From Phycisphaeraceae bacterium D3-23 (GTDB lineage Bacteria; Planctomycetota; Phycisphaerae; Phycisphaerales; Phycisphaeraceae): a stretch of DNA of 64,000 nt. The position numbers were made by a program, and so were the translations under genes. The stretch is taken from the NCBI GenBank assembly GCA_039555135.1, contig CP114179.1, positions 3,162,001-3,226,000 on the forward strand. Direction: 5' to 3'. Below are positions 1 through 8,802 of this stretch, one piece after another. The notes beneath the pieces are model-generated. The model was not told the DNA's origin. It was given only the letters and a program-made list of their open reading frames with translations, and did no database searches. Within the stretch, counting starts at the first letter, position 1; each line of letters opens with the position of its first letter.

Positions 1-3000
1 TTCGCGCTGGTTGACCGCGAGATCGATAGCGCGGCGTTGGGCATCGGCGGGTTCGCCGATCGCGCTGACGGCGGGCTGGGCGATATGGTCGCGGTAGCGC
101 TGGGCCCAGTCGATCTGCTGCGTGAGCGTGTCCCAATCGGCTTCGCCGTCACGCCATGCCGGGCCAAACGCTGTCGCGGCGGGGCGTGCGGGGTCGGCGA
201 GCTTTGCGGTGAGGGTCTTGAGCTTGCGGAGCGCATCGAGGTCTTCGATGAGCTGCGTGTTGCCGGGCAGTTTGCCGCCGATGAGGACGAGCTTGAGGCG
301 TTTGCGTGGGCCGCGGCACTTGAACCAGGAGATGATCGGCAGCGCGGTCATCCCGGCCGCGAGCTGGTTGCGCAGCGTATCGAGGTCTTCGTTCAGCACG
401 GCATCGCGGTAGCGGGCAAAGAGGCGTTTGCGTTCAGCGTCGCGCTGCTTGCCCAGCTCGATGGCTTCGTTGAGCACGGGCTTGAGCGTTGTCCAGTCCG
501 CTGCGCGCAGCAGCGCCTCGCTCGGGCGCGGTGGCTCGGTGAGCAGCCGGCCCAGCCCGATGAGCCATTGCGACTCGTCCGCGCTCAGCGACTGCGCGTT
601 TTGCGTATCGCTGGCTTCGAGGCCGAAGGCCTTGAGCATGTCGGTCAGCGCGATGGCGAGCGCATCGGCCGCGTCGCTCGCGGGGTCGATCAACGCGCGG
701 AGCTGGTCGGGCAGGGCGGTGTGGTACGCGGTGACACCCGCGGCGTGGTAGGGGTGGCCGGCACCCGTCTGGTCGCGCTGGGTCGCGGTCGCGGCGGTGG
801 CGAGCTTGTCAGCCGCGTCGCGCATGGCCTTGAGTGTCGTCGCTTCGAGCCCAGTGACATCGGCGAGGTCGAGGTCCAGGGCGGGCACGTCGCGCAGGCC
901 GATCAGCGTCGCGGTGGCCTGGTAGTAGCTCAGCCCGATCGGGTGTGCTTCGTGCAGCGCGGCGACGAGCGCGTTGATGCCGTCGCGCGTCGTCTGCAGT
1001 TGCTCGGCCTGCTGCTCCCAGCCCTCGGGGTCCAGCGCGCCGGCGGCCTCGAGCGCTTCGTTGATCTGCTCCAGGACCTGGCGCTTGTTCGCCTTGTTGG
1101 AGTGCAGCTCGAGGCAGAACGGGCCCAGCCCGATCTGCGTCATGCGCTTATGGACGACGCTGAGCGCCGCCATTTTCTCTGAGACGAACAGGACGCGCTT
1201 GCCGTGCGCGAGCATCTGCGCCATGAGGTTGGTGATGGTCTGCGACTTGCCCGTGCCCGGCGGGCCTTCGAGGACGAAGCTTTGGCCGTCGTGCGCGGCG
1301 AACACGGCCGCGAGCTGGGACGAGTCCGCGTCTTTGGCGCAGAACGTCTCGGCGACTTTGCGCGTCGCGTCGAGCTCCTTGGGGTCGGGGAGCGGCGTGT
1401 CGCCTGCGAGGGATTCGCCGTTCTTCTCGACGAGGTGTCGGACGACCTTGCTGGTGAGCAGGGCCTGCGAGCGGTCTTCGAGGTCGCGCCACATGAGGAA
1501 CTTGGTGAAGCTGAACAGCCCGAGGTCGGCGCGATCGACGATGTCCCATCGCGGGATATCCACGACGACCTCGCGGAAGCGGCGGAGGATCTTGGGGACG
1601 TCGAGCCCGGCGTCGTCGGTGGTGAGTTCGTCGAGCCCCGCGACGTCGAGGTCGTACTCGGTGCGCAGCTTTTCGAGGAGGGTGACATTGATGCGGGGCT
1701 CATCGTCGAGGATGGACAGCCGATACCCGCGCTGGGCGGAGAGGCGTTCGAGCGCGACGGGGACGAGGAGGACGGGCGCGAGGCGTGGCTTGGTGTGGCT
1801 GGGCGATTCGTACCATTCCAGGAATCCGAGCGCGAGGTAGAGGGTGTTCGCGCCGGACTCCTCGAACATGAGGCGTGCGGCGCGGTAGATTTCGAGCAGG
1901 CGTTTGTCGAGCTCGCCGTCGGCGAGGTCGGCGTAGGTTCGGCCGTGTTTGAGTTCTGCGGTCAGGTAGGTCTGGACGCGGTCTTCGCCGGTTCGTTCGG
2001 TGTGGAGTTCGTCGCTTCGGGGGTCGGTTTCTTTTTTGAGGCGGGAGCGCGGGACGATCTCGAATTTTTCGCCGTCGGTCAGCAAGTCTTCAAGCTTGGC
2101 GAGGTCGGGGCAGAGCAGCGGGATGCTCTTTCGGGTGTCACGGTGGTTGAGGATGCGGTTTCGCAGTGAGAGGTCGAGGAGTTTTCGTTTCCAGCGGTCG
2201 AGCCGGGTCTGCGCGGCGGAGGCCTGGGTGAGGTCGATGCCCAGGTCGAGGGCTGGCGTTTCATCCACCTCTTCTGCCCCCGGGCGTGGCCCGGCGGTTT
2301 CGGGGTCGGGTGTTGGGGATTGGGGAGATGCCGACACGGGCGGTGAATCGCCCTGTGCCTGGGGTGTTCGTTCGAGGTCGATGAGGTCGTAGGTGCCGGG
2401 CTTGACGCGGAGGGGGAGGGGGCGGATGCCGCGGCGTCGGGCGGTGGCGATGTCGATGGCGTAGTGGTATTCGTCGGGGTCTTCGAGTTTGCGGAGCGCG
2501 GCCTGCTCGGCCTGTTCGAGGGGCATGGTCGGGTCGTGCGTGAGCCCGGTGGATTCGATGGCGACGATCTCGCCGAGCTGGATGCGCTTACGCAGGCGGA
2601 GCGGCTCGGTCACGGCGGGCTCGGGGAACGAGGCGTCATGCAGGTGGCAGGCGACAAAGGCGTGGCCCTTGGTCATCACGAGGATCGGGTGGAGCCCGGC
2701 CTGTTCGAGCATGCCGGCGAGCAGGAGCGAGAGGTCCAGGCAGTTGCCGAGCTTGCGTTCGGCGATCTGGTCGGGCAGGCGGACGCGCTGGCCTTGGTCC
2801 TCGAAGCTGGCGGGGACGGTGATGTAGCCGGGGTTCAGGTCGCCGGCGGCGCGGTAGACGGCGTCGATGATGGCGCGGGCGTAGGCGGGGTCGCGTCGCT
2901 GGTAGCCCGAGAGCGCGGCGGTTTCGCGGTCGCCCAGCGCGAGCTCGAGGTGCTTTCGGGCGTCGCCCATGAGTCGGCCGATGACGGGGTGGTTGGGCGT

Positions 3001-3636
3001 CACAAACGCGGCGAGGATCTCGGGCAGCGAGCCGATCCCCGCCCACTCATCGAACGCGAGCACGTCGACGCTGTGGCGGACCTCGGCGAGGGTGTGGTCT
3101 TCGAGTGTGACGGAGCAGTGGAGCTGAGCCGAGTCGCGCTCGGTGATGTGTGCGAGGGTGTCGGCCCGTAGCGGGAGATCGATCGTGTCCAGGTGCAGCG
3201 TCGTGCCCGGCTCGATGCGGTCGATGCGCTGGGTCCACGGGTCGGAGAGGTCGCGGTCGATCCAGAGGGTGACAGTCGCCTCGCGGATCGGGGCGTCGCC
3301 GTGGTGGGTGAGGGCGATCTGGTTGACGGCGGGGACGTCGTTGTGGCACATCGCGAAGTTGATGTGCTTGTCGAAGTGGATGTCGAGGGTGAGCGTGCCG
3401 GGCGGGAAGGGGGGCTCGGGTTCGTCGGCGAGCGCGGTGCTGCTTTGGGTGAGCGATTCGGTTTCGGTTTGCGTGACGGCTTCGGGTTCGGGGGCGGCGA
3501 GATTGGTCGGCGTCTCCGCGTCGTCGTGCGATGCGCTTTCCACATCCGCGTCCGTATTGGGCCCGGCATCCCCGGCATTGGATTCGCGTGCGCTTGGCAG
3601 GTCGTCCTGCGGCGGGTTGGGGTCGTGGTCGCTCAT
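1..3636 (-). CDS. DUF4011-type superfamily 1 helicase, partial
   Basis: The frame is open from the ATG at 3634-3636 to the left edge, so at least 1,212 residues are present and the C-terminus lies outside. After an acidic, low-complexity first 60 residues comes a beta-rich region (about 70-190). A transglutaminase-like stretch (GNCLDLSLLLAGML, about 297-335) and a DUF4011-like entry (RWKRKLLDLSLRNR, about 480) follow. A Walker A loop GPPGTGKS lies at about 791-798. This order is known from large DUF4011 SF1 helicases of bacterial genomes, which usually end in more helicase motifs and a nuclease-fold domain. That part cannot be seen here. The role is probably nucleic-acid unwinding or defence, which is inference. 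No good ribosome binding site precedes the start. Confidence 0.8.
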   Translation of the reverse strand, partial: MSDHDPNPPQDDLPSARESNAGDAGPNTDADVESASHDDAETPTNLAAPEPEAVTQTETESLTQSSTALADEPEPPFPPGTLTLDIHFDKHINFAMCHNDVPAVNQIALTHHGDAPIREATVTLWIDRDLSDPWTQRIDRIEPGTTLHLDTIDLPLRADTLAHITERDSAQLHCSVTLEDHTLAEVRHSVDVLAFDEWAGIGSLPEILAAFVTPNHPVIGRLMGDARKHLELALGDRETAALSGYQRRDPAYARAIIDAVYRAAGDLNPGYITVPASFEDQGQRVRLPDQIAERKLGNCLDLSLLLAGMLEQAGLHPILVMTKGHAFVACHLHDASFPEPAVTEPLRLRKRIQLGEIVAIESTGLTHDPTMPLEQAEQAALRKLEDPDEYHYAIDIATARRRGIRPLPLRVKPGTYDLIDLERTPQAQGDSPPVSASPQSPTPDPETAGPRPGAEEVDETPALDLGIDLTQASAAQTRLDRWKRKLLDLSLRNRILNHRDTRKSIPLLCPDLAKLEDLLTDGEKFEIVPRSRLKKETDPRSDELHTERTGEDRVQTYLTAELKHGRTYADLADGELDKRLLEIYRAARLMFEESGANTLYLALGFLEWYESPSHTKPRLAPVLLVPVALERLSAQRGYRLSILDDEPRINVTLLEKLRTEYDLDVAGLDELTTDDAGLDVPKILRRFREVVVDIPRWDIVDRADLGLFSFTKFLMWRDLEDRSQALLTSKVVRHLVEKNGESLAGDTPLPDPKELDATRKVAETFCAKDADSSQLAAVFAAHDGQSFVLEGPPGTGKSQTITNLMAQMLAHGKRVLFVSEKMAALSVVHKRMTQIGLGPFCLELHSNKANKRQVLEQINEALEAAGALDPEGWEQQAEQLQTTRDGINALVAALHEAHPIGLSYYQATATLIGLRDVPALDLDLADVTGLEATTLKAMRDAADKLATAATATQRDQTGAGHPYHAAGVTAYHTALPDQLRALIDPASDAADALAIALTDMLKAFGLEASDTQNAQSLSADESQWLIGLGRLLTEPPRPSEALLRAADWTTLKPVLNEAIELGKQRDAERKRLFARYRDAVLNEDLDTLRNQLAAGMTALPIISWFKCRGPRKRLKLVLIGGKLPGNTQLIEDLDALRKLKTLTAKLADPARPAATAFGPAWRDGEADWDTLTQQIDWAQRYRDHIAQPAVSAIGEPADAQRRAIDLAVNQRE

Positions 3637-3687
3637 ACTGAGATTATGGCGGATTCGGGGCGTTGAGGTGTCCGCCGCGATACGCAG

Positions 3688-3716
3688 GAAGCCCACGCTC
3701 GGCGAGCGTGGGCTTC
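3688..3716 (-). terminator. Perfect 13-bp hairpin downstream of the DUF1476 gene
   Basis: A 13-bp perfect stem with a 3-nt loop lies just after the stop of the DUF1476 gene and before the helicase gene. It has no T tract on the minus strand, so it is either a factor-dependent terminator or a dispersed repeat. A related stem sits at 44401-44423 after another gene. Confidence 0.5.
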
Positions 3717-3743
3717 GGGGGGAGTTCGGGTTGCTGTGCGGCG

Positions 3744-4061
3744 TTAGGACTCGTTGACGATCTGGTCGTGGGCGACGTGGAGTAGGCGGTCCATCTCCGC
3801 GCGGATGTCGGCGTCGGTCGTGCCGACCCCCTTGAGGTCGGCGGCGACTTTGCGCAGCACGTCGTCGTCGCCGGCTTCCTCGAAGTCGGAGATGACGACC
3901 TCCTTGGCGTAGGCGGAAGCGTCGTCGCCGGTCTTGCCCAGCAGGTCCGCGGCCCAGAGGCCCAGCAGCTTGTTGCGGCGGTTCATGACTTTGAAGCGCA
4001 GCTCGTTGTCGTGGGCGAGCTTGGCGTCCATCCCTTTTGAGCGGTCGTCGATACCGGACAT
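3744..4061 (-). CDS. DUF1476 protein, ATPase zeta-subunit-like inhibitor
   Basis: This 105-residue protein matches the DUF1476 family over its full length, including the hallmark stretches LAHDNELRFK, RRNKLLGLWAA and DFEEAGDDDV. In Paracoccus and its relatives this family is the zeta subunit, which binds F1-ATPase with its N-terminal segment and blocks ATP hydrolysis. The same size and acidic helical character are seen here. The start is supported by AGGAG (minus strand, 4069-4073) at normal spacing. It stands alone between the helicase and bamD, with no ATP synthase genes in view. As I know the family it is almost entirely alphaproteobacterial, so its presence in this background suggests transfer or a wider range than described. 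Family call is firm; the inhibitory role is inferred. Confidence 0.85.
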   Translation of the reverse strand: MSGIDDRSKGMDAKLAHDNELRFKVMNRRNKLLGLWAADLLGKTGDDASAYAKEVVISDFEEAGDDDVLRKVAADLKGVGTTDADIRAEMDRLLHVAHDQIVNES

Positions 4062-4147
4062 CGTGTGTCTCCTGTGGCTGGGTGTCTTGGCGGAGGCGTG
4101 CGCCTCGGCTGGTGAATTCTAGCAGGTGTCGGCGGCGGGCCGGGGCT

Positions 4148-4176
4148 TTGTGGCATCGTAGTCGGCACGATATGAT
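4148..4176 (+). promoter_or_regulatory. Probable sigma-70 promoter of bamD
   Basis: A -35-like TTGTGG (4148-4153) and a -10 TATGAT (4171-4176) are separated by 17 nt. Transcription would begin at about 4183, which is the GTG/ATG start cluster of bamD itself, so the message may be leaderless. Confidence 0.5.
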
Positions 4177-4182
4177 CCGGGT

Positions 4183-5268
4183 GTGATGATGCAGACGACA
4201 AGACGTTGGCGGATCGCTCGGCTTGGCCGGGCCGCGCTGCTGGTGGCCGCGATGTCCGGGGGGGCCGGGGTGTGCAGCCCTGCGGCGGCGCAGCAGCGGC
4301 ACGAGTTGGGTACCGACGGCCAGTGGACCGCGGTCGATGAGCCCAACCCCGAATCGCCCGAGGGCGAGCTGCTCGCGCTGCAGCGCCGGCTGGCGAGCGG
4401 TGAGACGCGCGGCGTCGTCGAGGGGGTGTCGGACTGGCTCGAGCGCAACCCGACCCACCCGCAGGAGCCCGCGGCGTATCTGCTGCGCGGGGATGCTCGC
4501 GTGATGAAGGGCTACTACTACCGCGCGCTCGCCGACTACGAAGCGATCGTCGGGCTCTTCCCCGGGACCGAGTACTACCAGACCGCGCTGCAGCGCGAGT
4601 ACGACATCGCCCTGACGTTCATCGGCGGCGTCAAGCGGCGCGGCCGACTGCTGGACTGGCGCATCTACCCCGCGGGGGACGTCGGCGTCGAGCTCTTGAT
4701 CCGGATCCAGGAACGCCTCCCCGGCAGCGCGCTGGGCGAGAAGGCCAGCATCGGCATCGGCGACTACTACTTCCAAGAGGGCACGATGGACATGGCCGTC
4801 GAGGCTTACAACATCTTCCTCGAAGCGACCTACCCCGACTCGGACCTGCGCGAGTGGGCGATGCTCCGGCTGATTCAGGCGTCGCTCGCGCAGTTCAAAG
4901 GCCCCGAGTTTGACCCGACCGGCTTGTTCGAGGCGGCGCAGCGCCTGGAGCAGTACCGTGACGAGTACCCCGCCGCCGCCGAGCGCATCGGTGCCGATGC
5001 GCTGCTGGTGCGCATCCGTGAATCGCTCGCGCTGAAAGAACTTGTGACGGCCCAGTGGTATGAGCGGCGCAGCGAACGGCTCAGCGCCGTGACGATGTAC
5101 CGCCGCGTGGTGACGGGCTATGCCGACACCGCCGCCGCCGGGCGGGCGCTCGACCGGCTTGATGAGCTGGGCGAGCCCGTGATCGACCCGCGTGCCCCGG
5201 GCACGGCGGACCGCGTAGCCGACGAGCCGCCCGTGCTGGATGCCGAGATCAACCCGCCGACGGAGTAA
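4183..5268 (+). CDS. bamD: Outer membrane assembly lipoprotein BamD-like
   Basis: A 361-residue exported protein. The first 36 residues form a signal peptide (basic start, hydrophobic core, PAAAQ). The rest is helical tetratricopeptide-like repeat, for example YLLRGDARVMKGYYYRALADY at about 97-117 and a second set at about 180-235. This matches the YfiO/BamD family of the beta-barrel assembly machine, although no lipobox cysteine is evident and the sequence is divergent. LptE lies immediately downstream, which supports an outer-membrane assembly role. Three starts are stacked (GTG 4183, ATG 4186, ATG 4189); no ribosome binding site precedes them, consistent with leaderless initiation. Confidence 0.75.
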   Translation: MMMQTTRRWRIARLGRAALLVAAMSGGAGVCSPAAAQQRHELGTDGQWTAVDEPNPESPEGELLALQRRLASGETRGVVEGVSDWLERNPTHPQEPAAYLLRGDARVMKGYYYRALADYEAIVGLFPGTEYYQTALQREYDIALTFIGGVKRRGRLLDWRIYPAGDVGVELLIRIQERLPGSALGEKASIGIGDYYFQEGTMDMAVEAYNIFLEATYPDSDLREWAMLRLIQASLAQFKGPEFDPTGLFEAAQRLEQYRDEYPAAAERIGADALLVRIRESLALKELVTAQWYERRSERLSAVTMYRRVVTGYADTAAAGRALDRLDELGEPVIDPRAPGTADRVADEPPVLDAEINPPTE

Positions 5269-5415
5269 TCTGAGCGCATGGCAAACTCCCCGTTCAATTT
5301 TCGAGTAGCGAACGCCTCCGCGGCACGGTACGTGGCGTGCGCCGCGGGGCCAGCACCGCGTAGCGGTGCGGCTATTCAATGCTGCGTCGGATCGCGGTGC
5401 GGGTCGGCTGCCTTA

Positions 5416-5922
5416 ATGCGTGCCGGTGTGCTGTGGGTTCTTGCCGCGATGCTGCCGCTGCTGTCGGGTTGTGGCTATTCCGCCAAGGAGCTGTACCCGA
5501 CGCAGTACCAGACGGTCGCCGTGCCGAACTTCGAGAATCGCACGTTTTATCAGGGCGTCGAGTTCGAGCTGCGCGAGGCGATCATCAAGGAGATCGAGCA
5601 GCGCACGCCGTACAAGGTCGTGCGGACCCAGGGCGCAGCCGACACCGTGCTCGAGGGCGTGGTCGTGACGATCGACAGCGACTCGGTGAGCCGGACGGAC
5701 AACGGCGGCGTGCCCCAGGAGATCGAGTTGACGGTGACGGTCGACTTCACGTGGCGCGACCTGCGGACCGGGCAGACACTGCGCGGGTACGAGGGCTTCG
5801 CCGCGGCGGGTCAGTACGTGCCGCTGCGTGGCGTGGGCGAGTTTTATCAGACCGCCCAGCACCGCGCGGTCCAGCGGCTGGCCGAAGACATCGTCTCGAC
5901 GATGCGGGATGACGAGTGGTAA
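5416..5922 (+). CDS. lptE: LptE-like outer-membrane lipoprotein
   Basis: From the ATG at 5416 the product is 168 residues with a lipoprotein signal ending LLSGCGYS, where the cysteine is the likely lipidation site. The body (TVAVPNFENRTFYQGVE, then EIEQRTPYKVV) is typical of the LptE family, which plugs the LptD barrel during lipopolysaccharide insertion. The frame stays open upstream to an ATG at 5278. That extension reads as non-signal sequence over a repeat-like GC-rich stretch, so the lipoprotein start was preferred. It follows bamD by about 150 nt in the same direction and probably shares its transcript. It also suggests that the cell has an asymmetric outer membrane. Confidence 0.75.
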   Translation: MRAGVLWVLAAMLPLLSGCGYSAKELYPTQYQTVAVPNFENRTFYQGVEFELREAIIKEIEQRTPYKVVRTQGAADTVLEGVVVTIDSDSVSRTDNGGVPQEIELTVTVDFTWRDLRTGQTLRGYEGFAAAGQYVPLRGVGEFYQTAQHRAVQRLAEDIVSTMRDDEW

Positions 5923-6168
5923 GGCGCGTCTCTGCGGAGCAGCCCGCACGGTTTTCGCCTGCTGAACATAGCGATTTGGACCCGAAGCCCGCTACCGTCA
6001 CCGACCGCACATGCCGATACCATAGTGGGCCTTGCCCGTCGGCCCGGCACGGTTGTGTGGGCTAGAATACGGGGTCCCGCGCCATCCCTCCACGATGGCC
6101 TGCCGTACGGACGCAACGACGCAAACGAAACAGACCACCGGGACGACGACCGGGAAAGAGGTAGCTGG

Positions 6169-8258
6169 ATGCCCGAACACGACGACAAGCCGCGCCGCGA
6201 CGACGACGCCAAGCCCGAAGAACCGGGCAAGCCCAACGGCGGCAAGGGCCCAAGCCCGTTTGGCCGCTGGCCCCTGGGCTGGGTGCTGCTCATCGGCCTC
6301 GCGGTCGTCATGCTGCTCGTGCTCAGCACCGGCCAGGGCAAGCCCGTCGACATCTCCGAAGACGAGTTCAAACGCTACGCCATCGACGGCGAGTTCAAGG
6401 ACGGCGTCATCGTCGAGAAGCCCACGATGTTCGTCGCCGAGCTCGTGCCCGACGCCCGCCGGACCGACAAAGTTACGGACGAGGTCACGCGCGTCTCGTT
6501 CAGCGCATTTGCCGAGAACAAGGCGCTCTACAACCACCAGTTCATCGCGTTCAATGATGCCGCGGCCGAGGGCAACCCGCCCAGCGAAAACTTCGTGACG
6601 CTCCAGCTCGAGGCTGACCCCAAGGGCAACAACCTCTTCCTGCTCTTCCTGATCCAGTGGGGCCCGCTGTTCCTGATCGCGTTCCTCATCTACTTCTTCA
6701 TCTTCCGTGCGATGCGCGGCGGCGGCGGGGGCCCGGGCGGGATGCTCGGGAACTTCGGCCGAAGCAAGCACAAGATGCTCACCAAGGAGCACTCGTCCGT
6801 GACGCTCAGCGACGTCGCGGGCATCGACGAGGCGAAGGAAGAAGTCGCCGAGATCATCGAGTTCTTGAAGCAGCCCAAGAAGTTCCAGCGCCTGGGCGGC
6901 CGGGTGCCGCGCGGCGTGCTGCTGATCGGGCCTCCGGGCTGCGGCAAGACGCTGCTCGCCAAGGCCGTCGCGGGCGAGGCGGATGTCCCGTTCTTCTCGA
7001 TCTCGGGCAGCGACTTTGTCGAGATGTTCGTCGGCGTGGGCGCAAGCCGTGTCCGCGACCTGTTCAAGCAGGCCAAGGACTCCTCGCCCTGCATCATCTT
7101 CCTCGACGAGATCGACGCCGTGGGCCGACGCCGAGGCAGCGGGTTTAGCTCGGGCGGACACGACGAACGCGAGCAGACGCTCAACGCCATCCTCGTCGAG
7201 ATGGACGGCTTCGACTCCTCCGACCAGGTCATCGTCCTGGCCTCGACCAACCGCGCCGATGTGCTCGACCCGGCGCTCACCCGGCCCGGCCGATTCGACC
7301 GCTCGGTGCAGGTCCACCTGCCCGACGTCAAGGGCCGCATGGAGATCCTCAAGGTCCACAGCCGCAAGATTAAGATGAGCCCGGACGTCGATATGGAACG
7401 CCTCGCGCGCGCGGCACGCCGATGTTCTCCGGCGCCGAGCTCGAAGCGATCATCAACGAGGCCGCCATCGCCGCGACCATGCTCAACAAGGACTGGGTCG
7501 AGCAGGAAGACCTCGAAGAGGCCCGCGATAAGGTCAAGTACGGCCGATCGCGCAAGAGCGCCCGCGTCGAAGAAGACGAGAAGAAGGTCATCGCCTACCA
7601 CGAGGCGGGCCACGCCGTGATCACCTACTTCGACGAGCACGCCGAGCCGCTGCACAAGGTGACGATCATCCCGCGCGGCGGCGCGCTGGGCGCGACGTTC
7701 ATGCTCCCCGACAAGGACCGCCACATCCTCGGTAAGAAACGGCTCAAGGCCATGATGCGCGTCAGCTTCGGCGGACGCATCGCCGAGCAGATGTTCTGCG
7801 ACGACCAGTACAACGGCACGGCCGGCGACATCCGTCAGGCCACCGGCATCGCCCGCGCGATGGTCACCGAGTACGGCATGTCCGACCGCGTCGGGTTCCA
7901 GCTCTTCGGCGACGACGGCCAGGAGCCCTGGCAGCGCGGCGACCAGCTCAGCGACGACACCGCCAAGGCCATCGACGAAGAGGTCAAGCGCATCATCGAC
8001 GAGACCTACGCCGCCGCGACCAAGGTCATCGAGGACCACCGCCAGCAGGTGATCGACCTGGCCGAGGCGCTCTTGAAGTACGAGACGCTCAACTACGACG
8101 AGGTCGACAAGCTGATGAAGGGTGAGCCCCTGGGCAAGCCGACCGTCAGTGACCTGCTCCAACAGGAACGCGAAAAATCCGCCGAGCCCAAGCCCGCCGC
8201 CCCGCCCATCGAAGACACCGGCGACGACACCCCCGGCATGCTGCCAAGCCCGGCATAG
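6169..8258 (+). CDS. ftsH: ATP-dependent zinc metalloprotease FtsH, frameshifted
   Basis: A membrane-anchored AAA+ protease of about 696 codons. It has two N-terminal membrane segments (about 40-60 and 150-175), Walker A GPPGCGKT (254-261), Walker B IIFLDEID, the second region of homology ending RPGRFDR, and the zinc site HEAGH (7599-7613). The start at 6169 has AAAGAGG upstream. The reading frame breaks at 7404-7414 in a run of CG dinucleotides. Removing one CG restores [14 protein letters not shown], the expected family sequence, and joins the two halves. FtsH is normally indispensable, so a sequencing or assembly error is the simplest explanation; a natural lesion cannot be excluded. A terminator follows at 8291. 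Confidence 0.9.
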
Positions 8259-8290
8259 CGCGCCGCGACGCACAAGTTCACAACACACGC

Positions 8291-8318
8291 AAGCCCCGCA
8301 GTGATGCGGGGCTTTCTA
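8291..8318 (+). terminator. Intrinsic terminator after ftsH
   Basis: A 10-bp perfect GC-rich stem with loop GTGA (8301-8304) is followed by a short T-rich tail, 33 nt after the ftsH stop codon. Confidence 0.75.
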
Positions 8319-8391
8319 TTGCGTCATCTACGACGGATTAGGTTTCGTGCGCCCCGCAGTGGTGCGGGCAGGGCACTCTTGCGCGGGGCTG

Positions 8392-8610
8392 CTAGGCCGC
8401 CTTCGCCTGATCGGGTTGATCGTTATGCCGCGCCGCCGCCGGACCTGTGTCCGGCGTCCCGCGCAAGGTGATGCCCGGCTGGTCGCGTGACACCGCGACC
8501 GACCGCCGGTCCATGCGTCGGCCGGTGTAGACCTTCACGAGCAGGTACACGCCGTACGCGTAGCAGCCCACGAGGTAGCCGCCCATCACAACCAGCATCA
8601 CACGCATCAT
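8392..8610 (-). CDS. Small membrane protein of unknown function
   Basis: Not recognised. From the paired ATGs at 8605-8610 the product is 72 residues: one hydrophobic segment at about 3-27 (MLVVMGGYLVGCYAYG) followed by a basic, hydrophilic tail. The frame is open further upstream to 8742, but the added residues are rich in Arg and Trp and look non-coding, and a weak GAGG precedes the inner start. It lies between the ftsH terminator and a palindromic repeat. It could be a spurious frame; the membrane segment and codon usage make it more likely real than not. Confidence 0.4.
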   Translation of the reverse strand: MMRVMLVVMGGYLVGCYAYGVYLLVKVYTGRRMDRRSVAVSRDQPGITLRGTPDTGPAAARHNDQPDQAKAA

Positions 8611-8726
8611 TTTCTGGGCCTCGAAGTGGCGGAACAATGTAGTGTTTTCATCGACCCGCCAAGGCACGCCGAAGCATATTCCCCACCTGATCCGACCGAT
8701 AACGCGGGTAAAATAGGTTTGCCGCC

Positions 8727-8799
8727 GTGTAGCCCCGCCCAACGGGCGCGGCGTGTTCGCCGAGATGGCCGCGCGCCGCCCGATGGGCGACGGCTAAAC
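8727..8799. repeat. Inverted pair of REP-like elements, family B
   Basis: A 28-nt palindromic element at 8772-8799 faces a degenerate copy at 8727-8755. The same element recurs at 27980-28006 and as a clean inverted pair at 41876-41948. All copies lie between genes, and this one ends just past the neuB stop. Confidence 0.7.
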
Positions 8800-8802
8800 A
8801 GA

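Noticed and set aside
37-2169. Several plus-strand frames opposite the helicase
   Set aside because: The minus-strand frame carries Walker A and DUF4011 motifs over more than 1,200 codons; the plus-strand frames are low-complexity shadows.
5278-5415. Earlier start for LptE
   Set aside because: The added residues lack signal features, while the ATG at 5416 begins a normal lipoprotein signal.
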